The translations under genes were made by a program, and so were the position numbers. 64,000 nt of DNA. Source: Peribacillus butanolivorans. Lineage in GTDB: Bacteria > Bacillota > Bacilli > Bacillales > DSM-1321. Below, piece after piece: positions 9,007 through 16,291 of the stretch. The stretch is from contig NZ_LGYA01000001.1 of the NCBI RefSeq assembly GCF_001273755.1, positions 1,505,927 through 1,569,926 of the forward strand. The letters are read 5' to 3'. Below the pieces are notes generated by a model. It was given only the letters and a program-made list of their open reading frames with translations. It made no database searches and had not been told where the DNA came from. Position 1 is the stretch's first letter, and the number at the start of each line of letters is the position of its first letter.

Positions 9007-9143
9007 TTTATTCCCTCCTTATATATGTAAAATATATTTATAAAAAGGTTAACATGACAAAGTTGGTGTTAAGACCATTAATTGATTTTATTACTGCACA
9101 GTTCGAATAAGCCATGCATTAGGCAATTAAGGAGGGTGCTATA

Positions 9144-9236
9144 TTGAAGTACATTTGCAATGATTGCATATTAATTTTTGAAATCCATGGGAAACTAGCT
9201 CCTCGTAAGAAGGCCCATTGTACATTACGCCTTTAA
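9144..9236 (+). pseudogene. Truncated CxxC small phage protein
   Basis: A good AAGGAGGG site precedes TTG 9144. The 30-residue product starts MKYICNDCILIFE, a one-CxxC zinc-ribbon-like head. It ends just after a single further Cys, so the second metal pair expected for such proteins is missing. It is probably a decayed prophage gene. Confidence 0.45.
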
Positions 9237-9279
9237 ATAAAACAGCAATCGGAGAGCAAAAACATTATAGAAATTATTA

Positions 9280-9522
9280 TTGGTAAACAAAGAAATGGTC
9301 CCATTGAAACCATATCACTTTTATTCATCAAAGAATATGGGGTGTCCTACAATCTGGAGCGCAGACATGACGGTTAGAGAACTTTATCATGAGTCCGTCA
9401 AAAACAAGCATACATCACTCCGTTTGTTGATTATTTCTGGTATAGAAAAAAACACGGTCAACTTTACTGACGATAAATCAGTACTCGATCTTTTTTTTAG
9501 AAGAATAATAGGCCGAGAATGA
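9280..9522 (+). CDS. Hypothetical phage-type protein (80 aa)
   Basis: An open frame of 80 residues starting at TTG 9280 (an ATG at 9295 is the alternative) has no clear ribosome binding site. The composition is mixed, with a plausible globular pattern (MTVRELYHESVKNKHTSLRL). No family is recognised. It sits among prophage fragments and may itself be a truncated remainder. Confidence 0.3.
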   Translation: MVNKEMVPLKPYHFYSSKNMGCPTIWSADMTVRELYHESVKNKHTSLRLLIISGIEKNTVNFTDDKSVLDLFFRRIIGRE

Positions 9523-10090
9523 ATGAGTTGTTGAAAGAATATCAGAAAAGTATTTATGGGTCAGCTATATGATGCTGCACAATCTCAAAACCAAAGGAAA
9601 CGGAATTTTGTCTTAGGAAAGTTGATAGCACTTTAAGTGACTCACTCCCATCACGGACAGTCCATTGAATTACTGGATTATGATGATTTGAAATATGAGT
9701 TAGTTCTATCAGCGTATAAAGAAATAAATGCAACTAGTGACGCAAATATGTGGTTTTAGGAGGAAAAGCAAATGTCAAAAATTATTGATTTAAATACTTT
9801 CGCAGAAGAAAAATAGGGGGTGGATCAAGTGGCATAGGAAGCGAAAATTAGTTTAGAAGCAAATATGATTTATATTGTGAGCAACCGAAAACTCACTCCG
9901 ATGATTCTACCAATTGGAGTTTTCGGGGAAACAATGATTATGTGGCAAAACGATAATGCTGTTCCAAAAGAGTGCATCGGAAAATCAAAGAACCAAATCG
10001 ATTAAAAGAATGTTTGGATTGCGTTTAAAGTGGCTGAAGAACAGTGGACAATGACTGTGAAGGAAGAGTGTAGAAAAAGTAACTTCCGGA
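9523..10090 (+). pseudogene. Stretch of decayed prophage genes
   Basis: Short protein-like pieces occur in changing frames: a piece reading YDDLKYELVLSAYKEI (about 9676-9725), and a 15-codon ORF at 9772-9816 starting MSKIIDLNTFAEEK after AGGAGGAAAAGC. I recall that N-terminus from phage 'replication terminator'-annotated proteins. A third piece reads LEANMIYIVSNRKLTPMILP (about 9858-9917). Stops and frame changes interrupt all of them. I read this as one or two phage genes reduced to fragments. Confidence 0.5.
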
Positions 10091-10098
10091 ATATAGGA

Positions 10099-10239
10099 TC
10101 AGTTTGATATGGACTTTTGATATTTGTACAACCACTTATCTAATTCTTGACTAGATTTAATCGTTTCGGGATGAGAAAGTCCTTTTAAGGTTCCAATTTC
10201 AATCAAATGGGCTCTCAAGCAATCAATATTGCTTTTCAT
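10099..10239 (-). CDS. Spo0E-family aspartyl-phosphate phosphatase peptide
   Basis: The 46-residue ORF MKSNIDCLRAHLIEIGTLKG continues to SHPETIKSSQELDKWLYKYQ, matching the Spo0E family. These two-helix peptides carry an SQELD motif, needed to dephosphorylate response regulators such as Spo0A-P and so restrain sporulation. The ATG at 10239 has only a weak ribosome binding site, so expression may be low or the 5' end may be altered. It lies antisense to surrounding phage debris. The motif makes the family call firm; activity is inferred. Confidence 0.75.
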   Translation of the reverse strand: MKSNIDCLRAHLIEIGTLKGLSHPETIKSSQELDKWLYKYQKSISN

Positions 10240-10561
10240 TAAGGGATAACACTTCAGTTTTCAAAACCTTTCTCTTGTTCATTTGTAATAATCTTCAAAA
10301 AATAAAATCAATAGGTAATATTATAGATAATTTTTAACAAAGAGACAAGAGTTTTACAAAATCTTATCAAACAACTATAACTAGACCCTTATCATTATTG
10401 ACTGAACCTCATATGTATAAGGATAAAATTACCGTTCAGTATGAATAAGCAGCCCATAAACCATTTTTTCATTTTTGAATTAATGAAATATGAAAAAGAA
10501 TGTAACGAAGTAGGTGTATTGATATATTCAAACTGTGAGAGAAGGAGAAAATTAATAATAA

Positions 10562-10580
10562 AAGCCCCTAATAGGGGCTT
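10562..10580. terminator. Hairpin terminator
   Basis: AAGCCCC pairs with GGGGCTT over a five-base loop. It lies directly downstream of the minus-strand CotD-like relic, as the equivalent hairpin does after the intact CotD-like gene at 29006. Confidence 0.6.
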
Positions 10581-10584
10581 AAAT

Positions 10585-10670
10585 TTAATATCTGAATGGC
10601 ATCGGCGGACAACAAGGATTATATGGCACTCCACAAATAATGTTTTGAGTGCAACACTAATTCACTGTTC
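10585..10670 (-). pseudogene. 3' relic of a CotD-like spore coat gene
   Basis: Read on the minus strand, the last codons give CTQNIICGVPYNPCCPPMPF then RY and stop. The intact gene at 29006-29317 ends CYTQRFVGGVPQPPCCPRRP then FRY. In the relic the codon matching the Glu before CYTQ is TAG, and the rest of the gene is absent. Gene tail and terminator are both retained, so this is a decayed paralogue. Confidence 0.7.
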
Positions 10671-10784
10671 TGTTCGGAGCCGACAAAAAAGGTGAAACAG
10701 ACAGCCGGGATTCTCTAATCAAACGATATTTGGCAAGCTTTATCTAGGAAAAAATGAAGGAGAGCAAGGTGTAGTTGAAGGATA

Positions 10785-11247
10785 ATGATAAACTATAAAG
10801 CTGTTGTAGTTGAAGATATTCCCGCTTACAGATTAGTAGTATTAGCAATCGAAGATAAAGAAAAGAAAATGAAATTAATATTCGTTTAGCTTAGAAGGAG
10901 AAGTACCTGACTTTTTAGCAACAAGAGCGATCAAAGAAGGCGAAGCAGTCTATGTGATTATTAAGAATAGAGAAACGTGGAAGGTCGAAGCGGGAGCAGA
11001 AATTCAAGCAGGTGTTTCTGTTGAAACTGGTGAAGATGGAAAAATCGTTGAAGCTCTTGGAGAAGATGCGCCTCCTATCATCGGATATTCAATAAATGCG
11101 GCAATTGCAGGGGAAGTTGTTAGCTATGTCCGTAATGTAAAGGGCGGAGGAGAAGGTGTTCCGGGTCCGCAAGGCTCAAAGCGACAAGGGTGCTGGGAAG
11201 AACAGTGGAACGAAATAGTAGCGAGAGTAGGGACACTAGAAGGATAA
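10785..11247 (+). pseudogene. Frameshifted phage head-fibre-like protein
   Basis: ATG 10785 opens 34 codons (MINYKAVVVEDIPAYRLVVL) that stop at 10889. A second frame continues the same protein with LEGEVPDFLATRAIKEGEAV and KVEAGAEIQAGVSVETGE through residue-rich SYVRNVKGGGEGVPGPQG, ending at 11247. Beta-rich units followed by a Gly-Pro-Gln collagen-like start resemble phage head-fibre or decoration proteins, which trimerise on the capsid. A frameshift near 10885 and an early end of the collagen-like part make it a pseudogene. GTG 10954 could still start the second half. Confidence 0.6.
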
Positions 11248-11468
11248 AGAGCTCCTGCTATATCTTTATTTATTTTAATGCTCTATTAAAGGATGTTGTT
11301 GAATAACTTGTCCTCAAAAGGGTTTGTATATTCTTCTTCTGTCAATAATGGTTATGAAATCACAAATGAGCTGAGTGAGCCAGAAAAAAGGAAACAAATT
11401 TTGCTCTTCTTTGTTTTTTTACCGTTTGTATATAACTTAACGTTATGTCGTGAAAGGAACTTATCATA

Positions 11469-12557
11469 ATGCTCGAGAAGGGTAAAATCGGAAGCCGTCA
11501 ACTGACGATATTAGTGATATTATATACGGTTGGTGATTCTATTTTAGTTATTCCCTCCATTGTCGCTTCTGAAGCAAAACAAAATGGTTGGGTTTCTGGT
11601 ATTTTTAGCGTGGCGATAGCACCGTTATTGGTTGTCTTTTTATATGACGCTTTAAGGAAATGCTATCCTGATTTAACATTAGTGGAATACAGCCAAAAAA
11701 TTTTGGGTAAGTGGCTGGGAATAGCGATTTCGCTTCTATTTATAAGCTACTTTTTTATAACCACAGCGACTTACCTGAGAGAAATTGGTGATTTTATGAC
11801 AAGTCAGATTATGCCTGATACTCCAATTCAAGTGATCATGTTTCTTTTTATGAGTATCGTCCTCATGTCCGCACGTCTCGGTTTGGAACCTTTGGCCCGA
11901 AGCGCGGAAATATTGTTTCCTTTTGTTGTAATACTTTTATCATCATTGATGATTCTTCTATTGCCTGAGATTAAATTTCAAAATCTGCAACCCGTCTGGG
12001 AGGGAGGATTGAAACCAGTTATACGGGGGTCTATACCATTTATTGTCTTTCCCTTTATAGAATCGGTTGCGGTTCTGATGATCCTCCCGTTCGTGAGTCA
12101 AAAAGACAGAATAAGAAAAAGTCTGTTTGTCGGTCAATTGTTGGCTGGAAGTGTTTTGATCATAATAACAATGTTAGCCATTCTTGTTCTTGGTGTCGAT
12201 TTAACAGCAAAAGAAATTTATCCAAGCTATAAATTGGCTCAGAAAATCAATATCGCTAATTTCCTGACGAGGCTGGAAGCAATACTAGCCATAATTTGGT
12301 TCATCACAATTTTTTTTAGATTTAGTTTGTTTTTTTATGTGACCGTTTTAGGTCTGGCACAAACGTTAAAATTGCAAGATTATCGTCCTCTGGTTTTTCC
12401 ATTTGGTATGATTTTGCTTGTCTTTACATTGATTATGGCACCCAATACCGTCTATTATAGTAACTTTATTTTAGAGATCTGGCCTTTTTATGCTATGACA
12501 TTCGGGTTTCTGTTACCATTGTTATTACTAACAATCGCCAAAGTTCACAAAAAATGA
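11469..12557 (+). CDS. GerB-family spore germination permease (GerAB/GerKB type)
   Basis: The 362-residue protein has ten hydrophobic segments with the family layout: IGSRQLTILVILYTVGDSIL at the start and a conserved central LGLEPLARSAEILFPF (about 138-153). Such proteins are the B subunits of Ger nutrient receptors in the spore inner membrane and resemble amino acid/polyamine transporters. It starts at ATG 11469 after AAAGGAAC. The A and C subunits normally encoded beside it are absent here, so it is an orphan that may work with subunits encoded elsewhere or be the survivor of a deleted operon. Length is normal for the family. Confidence 0.88.
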   Translation: MLEKGKIGSRQLTILVILYTVGDSILVIPSIVASEAKQNGWVSGIFSVAIAPLLVVFLYDALRKCYPDLTLVEYSQKILGKWLGIAISLLFISYFFITTATYLREIGDFMTSQIMPDTPIQVIMFLFMSIVLMSARLGLEPLARSAEILFPFVVILLSSLMILLLPEIKFQNLQPVWEGGLKPVIRGSIPFIVFPFIESVAVLMILPFVSQKDRIRKSLFVGQLLAGSVLIIITMLAILVLGVDLTAKEIYPSYKLAQKINIANFLTRLEAILAIIWFITIFFRFSLFFYVTVLGLAQTLKLQDYRPLVFPFGMILLVFTLIMAPNTVYYSNFILEIWPFYAMTFGFLLPLLLLTIAKVHKK

Positions 12558-12862
12558 TGGACCAAACTAAGATTGGGTGTTTTTTAAAAGTAACTTGTGT
12601 GAAATTCTGTAATTTTTACACAAACCATCCAAGAAAACCTTTATAGTTATCTTAACAATACACGCTATTAGAAGCTTAGGTGTTATACCATTAAAGGGTG
12701 CAGTTCTTTAATAAGGCATGCTTTCCTTATTGAACTAACAGTTGAAATAGTTCCACAGGATGAACTAAAGAAGACCACAATAAGTGGTCTCTTTTTATTT
12801 GTTCAAAAATTAACATCAATGTTTATCAAAGCCTAATTTAAAAAACGAAGGGATGTTTTGAA
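12558..12862. other. Intergenic, terminator only
   Basis: Apart from the terminator at 12772-12796 and a weak inverted repeat (TTGTGT...ACACAA near 12595-12625), I see no gene here. Confidence 0.5.
12772..12796 (+). terminator. Rho-independent terminator
   Basis: AGACCAC pairs with GTGGTCT over a short AT loop and is followed by a T-rich tail. Confidence 0.75.
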
Positions 12863-13145
12863 ATGGCAAATTTAAAAAGACACATGATCGAATTGGTAAA
12901 GGATGTGAAGGAAGGTGAAGGAAGGTGAAATTGAAACGGTAAAGTATACAGAATGTATTAATACGTGGGGAGGTGAACTTAGGGACCGTGTGGAAATTGA
13001 GGATAATAGGATAACTGGTCGATTTATCGACATCCTGCCTAGAAGAGGGGAAGACATAGGTAAACGGTGGGAAATTGATAAAGGCATCCTATCTATTACG
13101 GAAAACAAGAAGCAGAATTCCACGAATGTACGTATCTCTAGGTAA
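12863..13145 (+). pseudogene. Small gene broken by a 10-bp tandem duplication
   Basis: ATG 12863 opens MANLKRHMIELVKDVKEG, which stops at codon 22. The same protein continues in another frame from the GTG at 12915 to 13145 (TVKYTECINTWGGELRDRVE and onward to RISR). The junction contains the 10-mer GTGAAGGAAG twice in a row. Removing one copy restores a continuous protein of about 91 residues. The family is unknown; the charged mixed alpha/beta composition suggests a small cytosolic protein. A 3' remnant of the same gene recurs at about 14525-14562 in the duplicated unit. Confidence 0.65.
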
Positions 13146-13215
13146 TGAACCTAAACATCCTCCTTATCTTTACATAATCTAAATCAAATAAAGAATTAGG
13201 GGGGAATTACTAAAA

Positions 13216-13524
13216 ATGTATGAATTAATAATAAATGAAGATATAAATGCAAATGATTTAAGAAGAATTGCTGTTGGTGGTATTGGTCACGTCGGAGGTT
13301 TTGGTCACTTCGGAGGTTTTGGTGGTGTTGGTCACGGTGGTGTTGGAGGTAGTGGTGTTGGAGCTCCCGTTGGAGGTGGAGTTCCTTTTGCAGAAGGTCT
13401 TGCTGCAGGAGCGTTGTTTGCAGGACCCTATTATGGTGGCTATGGATATGATGGTTATGGATATCCAGGATATGCTCCATACCCATACCCATACCCATAC
13501 CCATATTCATACTACCCTTATTGA
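13216..13524 (+). CDS. Gly/Tyr-rich protein, paralogue 1 (102 aa)
   Basis: The start ATG 13216 follows AGGGGGGAATTAC. The protein has an 18-residue acidic N-terminus (MYELIINEDINANDLRRI), a Gly/His/Val-rich middle of GGFG and GGVG steps, then LAAGALFAGPYYGGYGYDGYG and a C-terminal run of Tyr-Pro repeats. There is no signal peptide or Cys. The paralogue at 14634 keeps both ends but has a different middle. Such proteins could be spore coat or exosporium components. A ribosomally made modified peptide with leader and core is a weaker alternative because no modifying enzyme is nearby. Confidence 0.7.
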   Translation: MYELIINEDINANDLRRIAVGGIGHVGGFGHFGGFGGVGHGGVGGSGVGAPVGGGVPFAEGLAAGALFAGPYYGGYGYDGYGYPGYAPYPYPYPYPYSYYPY

Positions 13525-13595
13525 GAAAAGAAGTTAGTGGCTAAGAGCAACTATGTGAGAGCGAATATGAAATTGTATAGATACTTCTAATTTTA

Positions 13596-13631
13596 AAGCC
13601 CTTCTCATTAGAGAGAGGCTTATTTATTTTT
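13596..13631 (+). terminator. Terminator after Gly-rich paralogue 1
   Basis: AAGCCCTTCTC pairs with GAGAGAGGCTT around ATTA, followed by a T-rich tail. The equivalent hairpin follows paralogue 2. Confidence 0.65.
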
Positions 13632-13632
13632 A

Positions 13633-13890
13633 ATAAGGCAAATCATCCTCAATTATAGCCCTACCCTTCTTAATTAACTCCGTAATATTATTATCTCCGT
13701 TATAAACCACTTTATCTATCCTGAAATCTTTACTAGAACCAAATTCATTTTGAATCTGTTGAATCCACTCGTAGGCTGCAATTGCAGCGGCCCAATGATC
13801 TTTCTTAAATTCTGAATTGAAGACTGGAAACTTCCACTCTGCAAGAAATTAGTTGCTCTTGAATGTAAGTGAACCTTGATATTTATGTTC
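13633..13890 (-). pseudogene. Relic of small phage protein with SSB-like acidic tail (copy 1)
   Basis: On the minus strand this reads EWKFPVFNSEFKKDHWAAAI, then AAYEWIQQIQNEFGSSKDFR and on to KKGRAIIEDDLPY-stop, with the 5' part frameshifted near 13855. The acidic IEDDLPY end resembles the C-terminal tail of SSB proteins (DDxPF), which recruits partner enzymes; that link is inference. Degenerate copies occur at 14300-14412, 15062-15335 and about 56242-56275. Confidence 0.55.
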
Positions 13891-13918
13891 AACCCTAAAT
13901 ACCTCCTTATTGACTAAT

Positions 13919-14032
13919 ACGGTATCTGCTCTTGCTGTAGAATATGGTAGCACGATTAAACAAATAAAGGATTGGAATAAACTTGATAGCAAGTATTCAA
14001 TCGGAATCGGAAAAAAAATCCGTGTAAAATAA
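13919..14032 (+). pseudogene. 3' relic of a LysM endolysin
   Basis: The frame reads TVSALAVEYGSTIKQIKDWN, then KLDSKYSIGIGKKIRVK and stop. It aligns with the last LysM repeat of the intact endolysin ([20 protein letters not shown] ... VGQNLRVK). Only the final 37 codons survive, followed by a matching terminator. This is evidence of a second, deleted phage lysis cassette. Confidence 0.75.
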
Positions 14033-14039
14033 GAAAAAA

Positions 14040-14068
14040 GCCCTTCTCTTTTAAGAGGGGTCCATTTT
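14040..14068 (+). terminator. Terminator after endolysin relic
   Basis: GCCCTTCTCTT pairs with AAGAGGGG and is followed by a T-rich tail. It is nearly the same hairpin as at 5741-5771. Confidence 0.65.
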
Positions 14069-14299
14069 AATTGATTATTATTTCATTTTTGATTGTTTAA
14101 AAAATCAACGTTAGTTTGATTTATTTTTTTGATAAGCGTAAAAATATGGATTCGCATTAAAAAAATAGAAATTGAGATTAAAAGTAAAAAATTTAGAGGG
14201 TGATACAAGGCATAGATAAACTTGCCTGTCCAAGATCCTCTAGTCATTGAACAAACCTTGATTTCACTGTTTACCTAATATAGATTCTCCATTCACTCA

Positions 14300-14412
14300 A
14301 ACATATTTGCTCAAGTGTGAACCGACGACTGGAAAACTACGTCTCTGTAAAAAGTTATTTCCCTTTGCGTGTAAGTTGACCACAATATTAATGATCATGT
14401 TCTATCACCTAA
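14300..14412 (-). pseudogene. Relic of the SSB-tail phage protein (copy 2, N-terminal part)
   Basis: The block shares a run of near-identical bases with 15236-15345, including the GTGAACCGA / ACTGGAAAAC / GCGTGTAAGTTGAC words. It corresponds on the minus strand to the start of the protein. The rest is deleted. Confidence 0.5.
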
Positions 14413-14478
14413 ACAAAATTCAAATAACTCCTCACATCTATTTCTCAATCAAGGGTTAAAATAATTACTCATTAAAAA

Positions 14479-14516
14479 CTAACAGGACCCCTCATATTCG
14501 AGAGGGGGTATTAGTT
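14479..14516 (-). terminator. Hairpin, minus-strand terminator type
   Basis: ACTAA...TTAGT outside and CCCCTC...GAGGGG inside form one stem. On the minus strand the stem is followed by TTTTT. It borders the left end of duplication unit 2. Confidence 0.5.
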
Positions 14517-14633
14517 CGTAACAAGAAGTAAAAAACTCCACGGATGTACATATTTCTAGGTAATGAACCTAAACATCTTCCTTATCTTTACATAATCTAA
14601 ATCAAATAAAGAATTGAGGGGGAATTACTAAAG

Positions 14634-14951
14634 ATGTATGATTTAATAATAAATGAAGATATAAATGCAAATGATTTAAGAAGAATTGGTTTTGGTGGTG
14701 GAGGTCACTTTGGAGGTTTTGGGAGACCATTTGGATTTGGGAGACCATTTGGATTTGGAAGACCATTTGGTTTTGGGAGACCATTTGGATTTGGATTTGG
14801 ATTTCCTTTTCTAGGAGGTCTTGCTGCAGGAGCGTTGCTTGCAGGGCCCTATTATGGTGGTGGCTATGGGTATGATGGCTATTATGGATATGATTATGGA
14901 TATCCAGGATATGCTCCATACCCAGCCCCATATTCATACTACCCTTATTGA
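14634..14951 (+). CDS. Gly/Tyr-rich protein, paralogue 2 (105 aa)
   Basis: The ATG follows GAGGGGGAATTAC. The N-terminus MYDLIINEDINANDLRRI differs from paralogue 1 by one residue. The middle is replaced by four perfect GRPFGFG steps and further FGFG units (residues 28-56), then LGGLAAGALLAGPYYGGGYG and a Tyr/Pro/Ala C-terminus. No Cys or signal peptide is present. Constant ends with an unlike, internally repeated core suggest fast evolution of the middle by repeat slippage. The likely role is structural, for example in the spore surface; this is not proven. Confidence 0.7.
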   Translation: MYDLIINEDINANDLRRIGFGGGGHFGGFGRPFGFGRPFGFGRPFGFGRPFGFGFGFPFLGGLAAGALLAGPYYGGGYGYDGYYGYDYGYPGYAPYPAPYSYYPY

Positions 14952-15024
14952 GAAAAGAAGTTAGCGGCTAAGAGCAACTAAGAGAGAGCCAAAAATGAAA
15001 TTGTACAGATACTTCTAATTTTAA

Positions 15025-15056
15025 AGCCCTTTTCTTTTAAGAAGGGCTAATTTTTA
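15025..15056 (+). terminator. Terminator after Gly-rich paralogue 2
   Basis: AGCCCTTTTCTT pairs with AAGAAGGGCT and is followed by a T-rich tail. Confidence 0.7.
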
Positions 15057-15061
15057 TTTAA

Positions 15062-15335
15062 AAAGGTAAATCATCCTGAATTACGGGCCTAACCTTCTTT
15101 TCTAACTTCGTGATATCATCGTCTCCGTTATAAAGACTTTATCAATCCTAATTCATCACTAGAAGCATGTTCCCTTTTCATCTGCTGAATCCATTCGTAG
15201 GCAGTAATTGCAGTTGTCCAATCTGGATCATTCTTGTAGTGTGAACCGATGACTGGAAAACTACCACTCTGTAAAAAATATTTCCTTTTGCGTGTAAGTT
15301 GACCTCAATATTAATGTTCATGTTCTATCACCTAA
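15062..15335 (-). pseudogene. Relic of the SSB-tail phage protein (copy 3)
   Basis: On the minus strand it starts near ATG 15335 (MNINIEVNLHAKG), shifts frame, and continues through SGSFPVIGSHYKNDPDW and TAYEWIQQMKRE before decaying towards the acidic tail. It confirms the full layout of the protein (about 80-85 residues) whose copy 1 tail is at 13633. Confidence 0.55.
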
Positions 15336-15487
15336 ATAAAATTTTAATAACTCCTCACATCTATTTCTCAATCTAGATTAAAATAATTATGTATTTCTTC
15401 GTATCCATACCGACTAATTAGACTAGTGATATAGCTATTTATAATGCTGATCAGTAATTTGATAGAGCTGTCAGGAGGAAATAAGCA

Positions 15488-15520
15488 GGAAATTATCTCC
15501 TAATATCGAACTGTTAGATA
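15488..15520 (+). repeat. Dispersed motif GCAGGAAATTATCTCCT, copy 1
   Basis: This is the first of three near-identical blocks (15488, 15772, 16641) with the form GCAGGAAATTATCTCCT followed after 3-5 bases by TCGAA or CCGAA. Each lies 20-50 bases before or between small ORFs. Confidence 0.7.
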
Positions 15521-15535
15521 AAGGAGATGGTAAAA

Positions 15536-15742
15536 ATGAATCTGAGAGTTAAATATAGGCTTTTTATTCATGTTGACGGAGGTCTTACTCCCGAGAAATA
15601 TGACCGATACGAGATACTAAACGTCAGAGAAGATATTGATCCTGATGATACTAAGGATTACCAAGAACTTAATATAAAGTTAGGAAAGTCGATTAATCGG
15701 CCTGTAAATGAATTTAAAATGAAAAGCTTTGAACCAATGTAG
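15536..15742 (+). CDS. Small hypothetical protein (68 aa)
   Basis: I choose ATG 15536 because AAAGGAG lies nine bases upstream; an ATG three codons earlier touches the binding site and is unlikely. The product, MNLRVKYRLFIHVDGGLTPE and onward, is acidic in the middle (REDIDPDDTKDY) and contains one short beta-like N-terminus. No family is recognised. The motif at 15488 precedes it and the same motif follows it at 15772, so motif and gene may travel together. Confidence 0.55.
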   Translation: MNLRVKYRLFIHVDGGLTPEKYDRYEILNVREDIDPDDTKDYQELNIKLGKSINRPVNEFKMKSFEPM

Positions 15743-15771
15743 GAGCATCCTTGCGATGGTGTTTTTTACTT

Positions 15772-15800
15772 GCAGGAAATTATCTCCTTTAGTCGAAATG
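15772..15800 (+). repeat. Dispersed motif GCAGGAAATTATCTCCT, copy 2
   Basis: Same block as at 15488, here followed by TTAGTCGAAATG. Confidence 0.7.
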
Positions 15801-15840
15801 TTGTTTGATTAAGGCATAGAAAATTAATAAATAGCAAAGG

Positions 15841-15872
15841 GACGGCACTCATGAAGAGAGTGTCGTCTTTTT
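15841..15872 (+). terminator. Rho-independent terminator
   Basis: GACGGCACTC pairs with GAGAGTGTCGTC around ATGAA and is followed by TTTTT. Confidence 0.75.
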
Positions 15873-15931
15873 ATGGATAAAGAAGGAAATAACCTGTAGT
15901 TTGGAGAATATGACGAGAGGGGGTGGGATAA

Positions 15932-16276
15932 TTGCGACAAAATAGTGAACTGGTTTTAACTAAAGAGGATATTTTAAGAATGATTGTTAAACACCTTGAT
16001 GTATTCCCGTTAACTAGTCTAGAGGCTATTAGAGAAGTGATTAGGAGTTCTTTAAAACAACAGGGCTTAATATTTGGGGTAACTGAACATTCAGGTGGCG
16101 GTACTATAACCAATAGAGAAAGAATATCAGATGAAGATACCCTTTTAATTAATGATTGTATTTATGACCTTTTATATACCCGTGTTATCACGCCTGGTAT
16201 TAATGATGATAATCTTGATTTACCTTGGATTCATGTTTCTGATAAAGAGAAACTCAAAACATACCTAAATGAATAG
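15932..16276 (+). CDS. Hypothetical protein (114 aa)
   Basis: TTG 15932 follows GAGAGGGGGTGGGA at good spacing. The protein is soluble: an N-terminal helical part (TKEDILRMIVKHLDVFPLTS), a Gly-rich turn (EHSGGGTITNRER), and a C-terminal part with DTLLINDCIYDLLYTRVITP that reads like a winged-helix or effector-associated helical module, ending in a proline-tryptophan strand (LDLPWIHVS). I do not recognise the family. It forms its own unit between two terminators, with no partner gene beside it. Confidence 0.6.
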   Translation: MRQNSELVLTKEDILRMIVKHLDVFPLTSLEAIREVIRSSLKQQGLIFGVTEHSGGGTITNRERISDEDTLLINDCIYDLLYTRVITPGINDDNLDLPWIHVSDKEKLKTYLNE

Positions 16277-16291
16277 TAATCATTTTAGTTC

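Larger units (their letters stand above)
13111..13640 (+). repeat. Tandem duplication unit, copy 1
   Basis: The gene tail, leader, Gly-rich ORF, terminator and downstream phage-gene relic recur in the same order at about 14525-15070, with the leader and ORF starts nearly identical. The offset is about 1.41 kb with small indels. This is a tandem duplication in which only the middle of the ORFs has diverged strongly. Confidence 0.85.
14525..15070 (+). repeat. Tandem duplication unit, copy 2
   Basis: Second copy of the 13111-13640 unit. The first 40 bases are a decayed 3' end of the gene at 12863. The leader (about 75 bases before the ATG) and the first 18 codons of the ORF are almost unchanged from copy 1. 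Confidence 0.85.

Noticed and set aside
10441-10695. 84-codon plus-strand ORF
   Set aside because: It runs through a terminator and antisense to a CotD relic; no natural protein pattern.
13196-13537. Long alternative frames (both strands) over the first Gly-rich gene
   Set aside because: They consist of low-complexity shadows (Met-Gly, His-Thr or Leu-Val runs) and lack ribosome binding sites; only the frame at 13216 has a proper start and a conserved paralogue.
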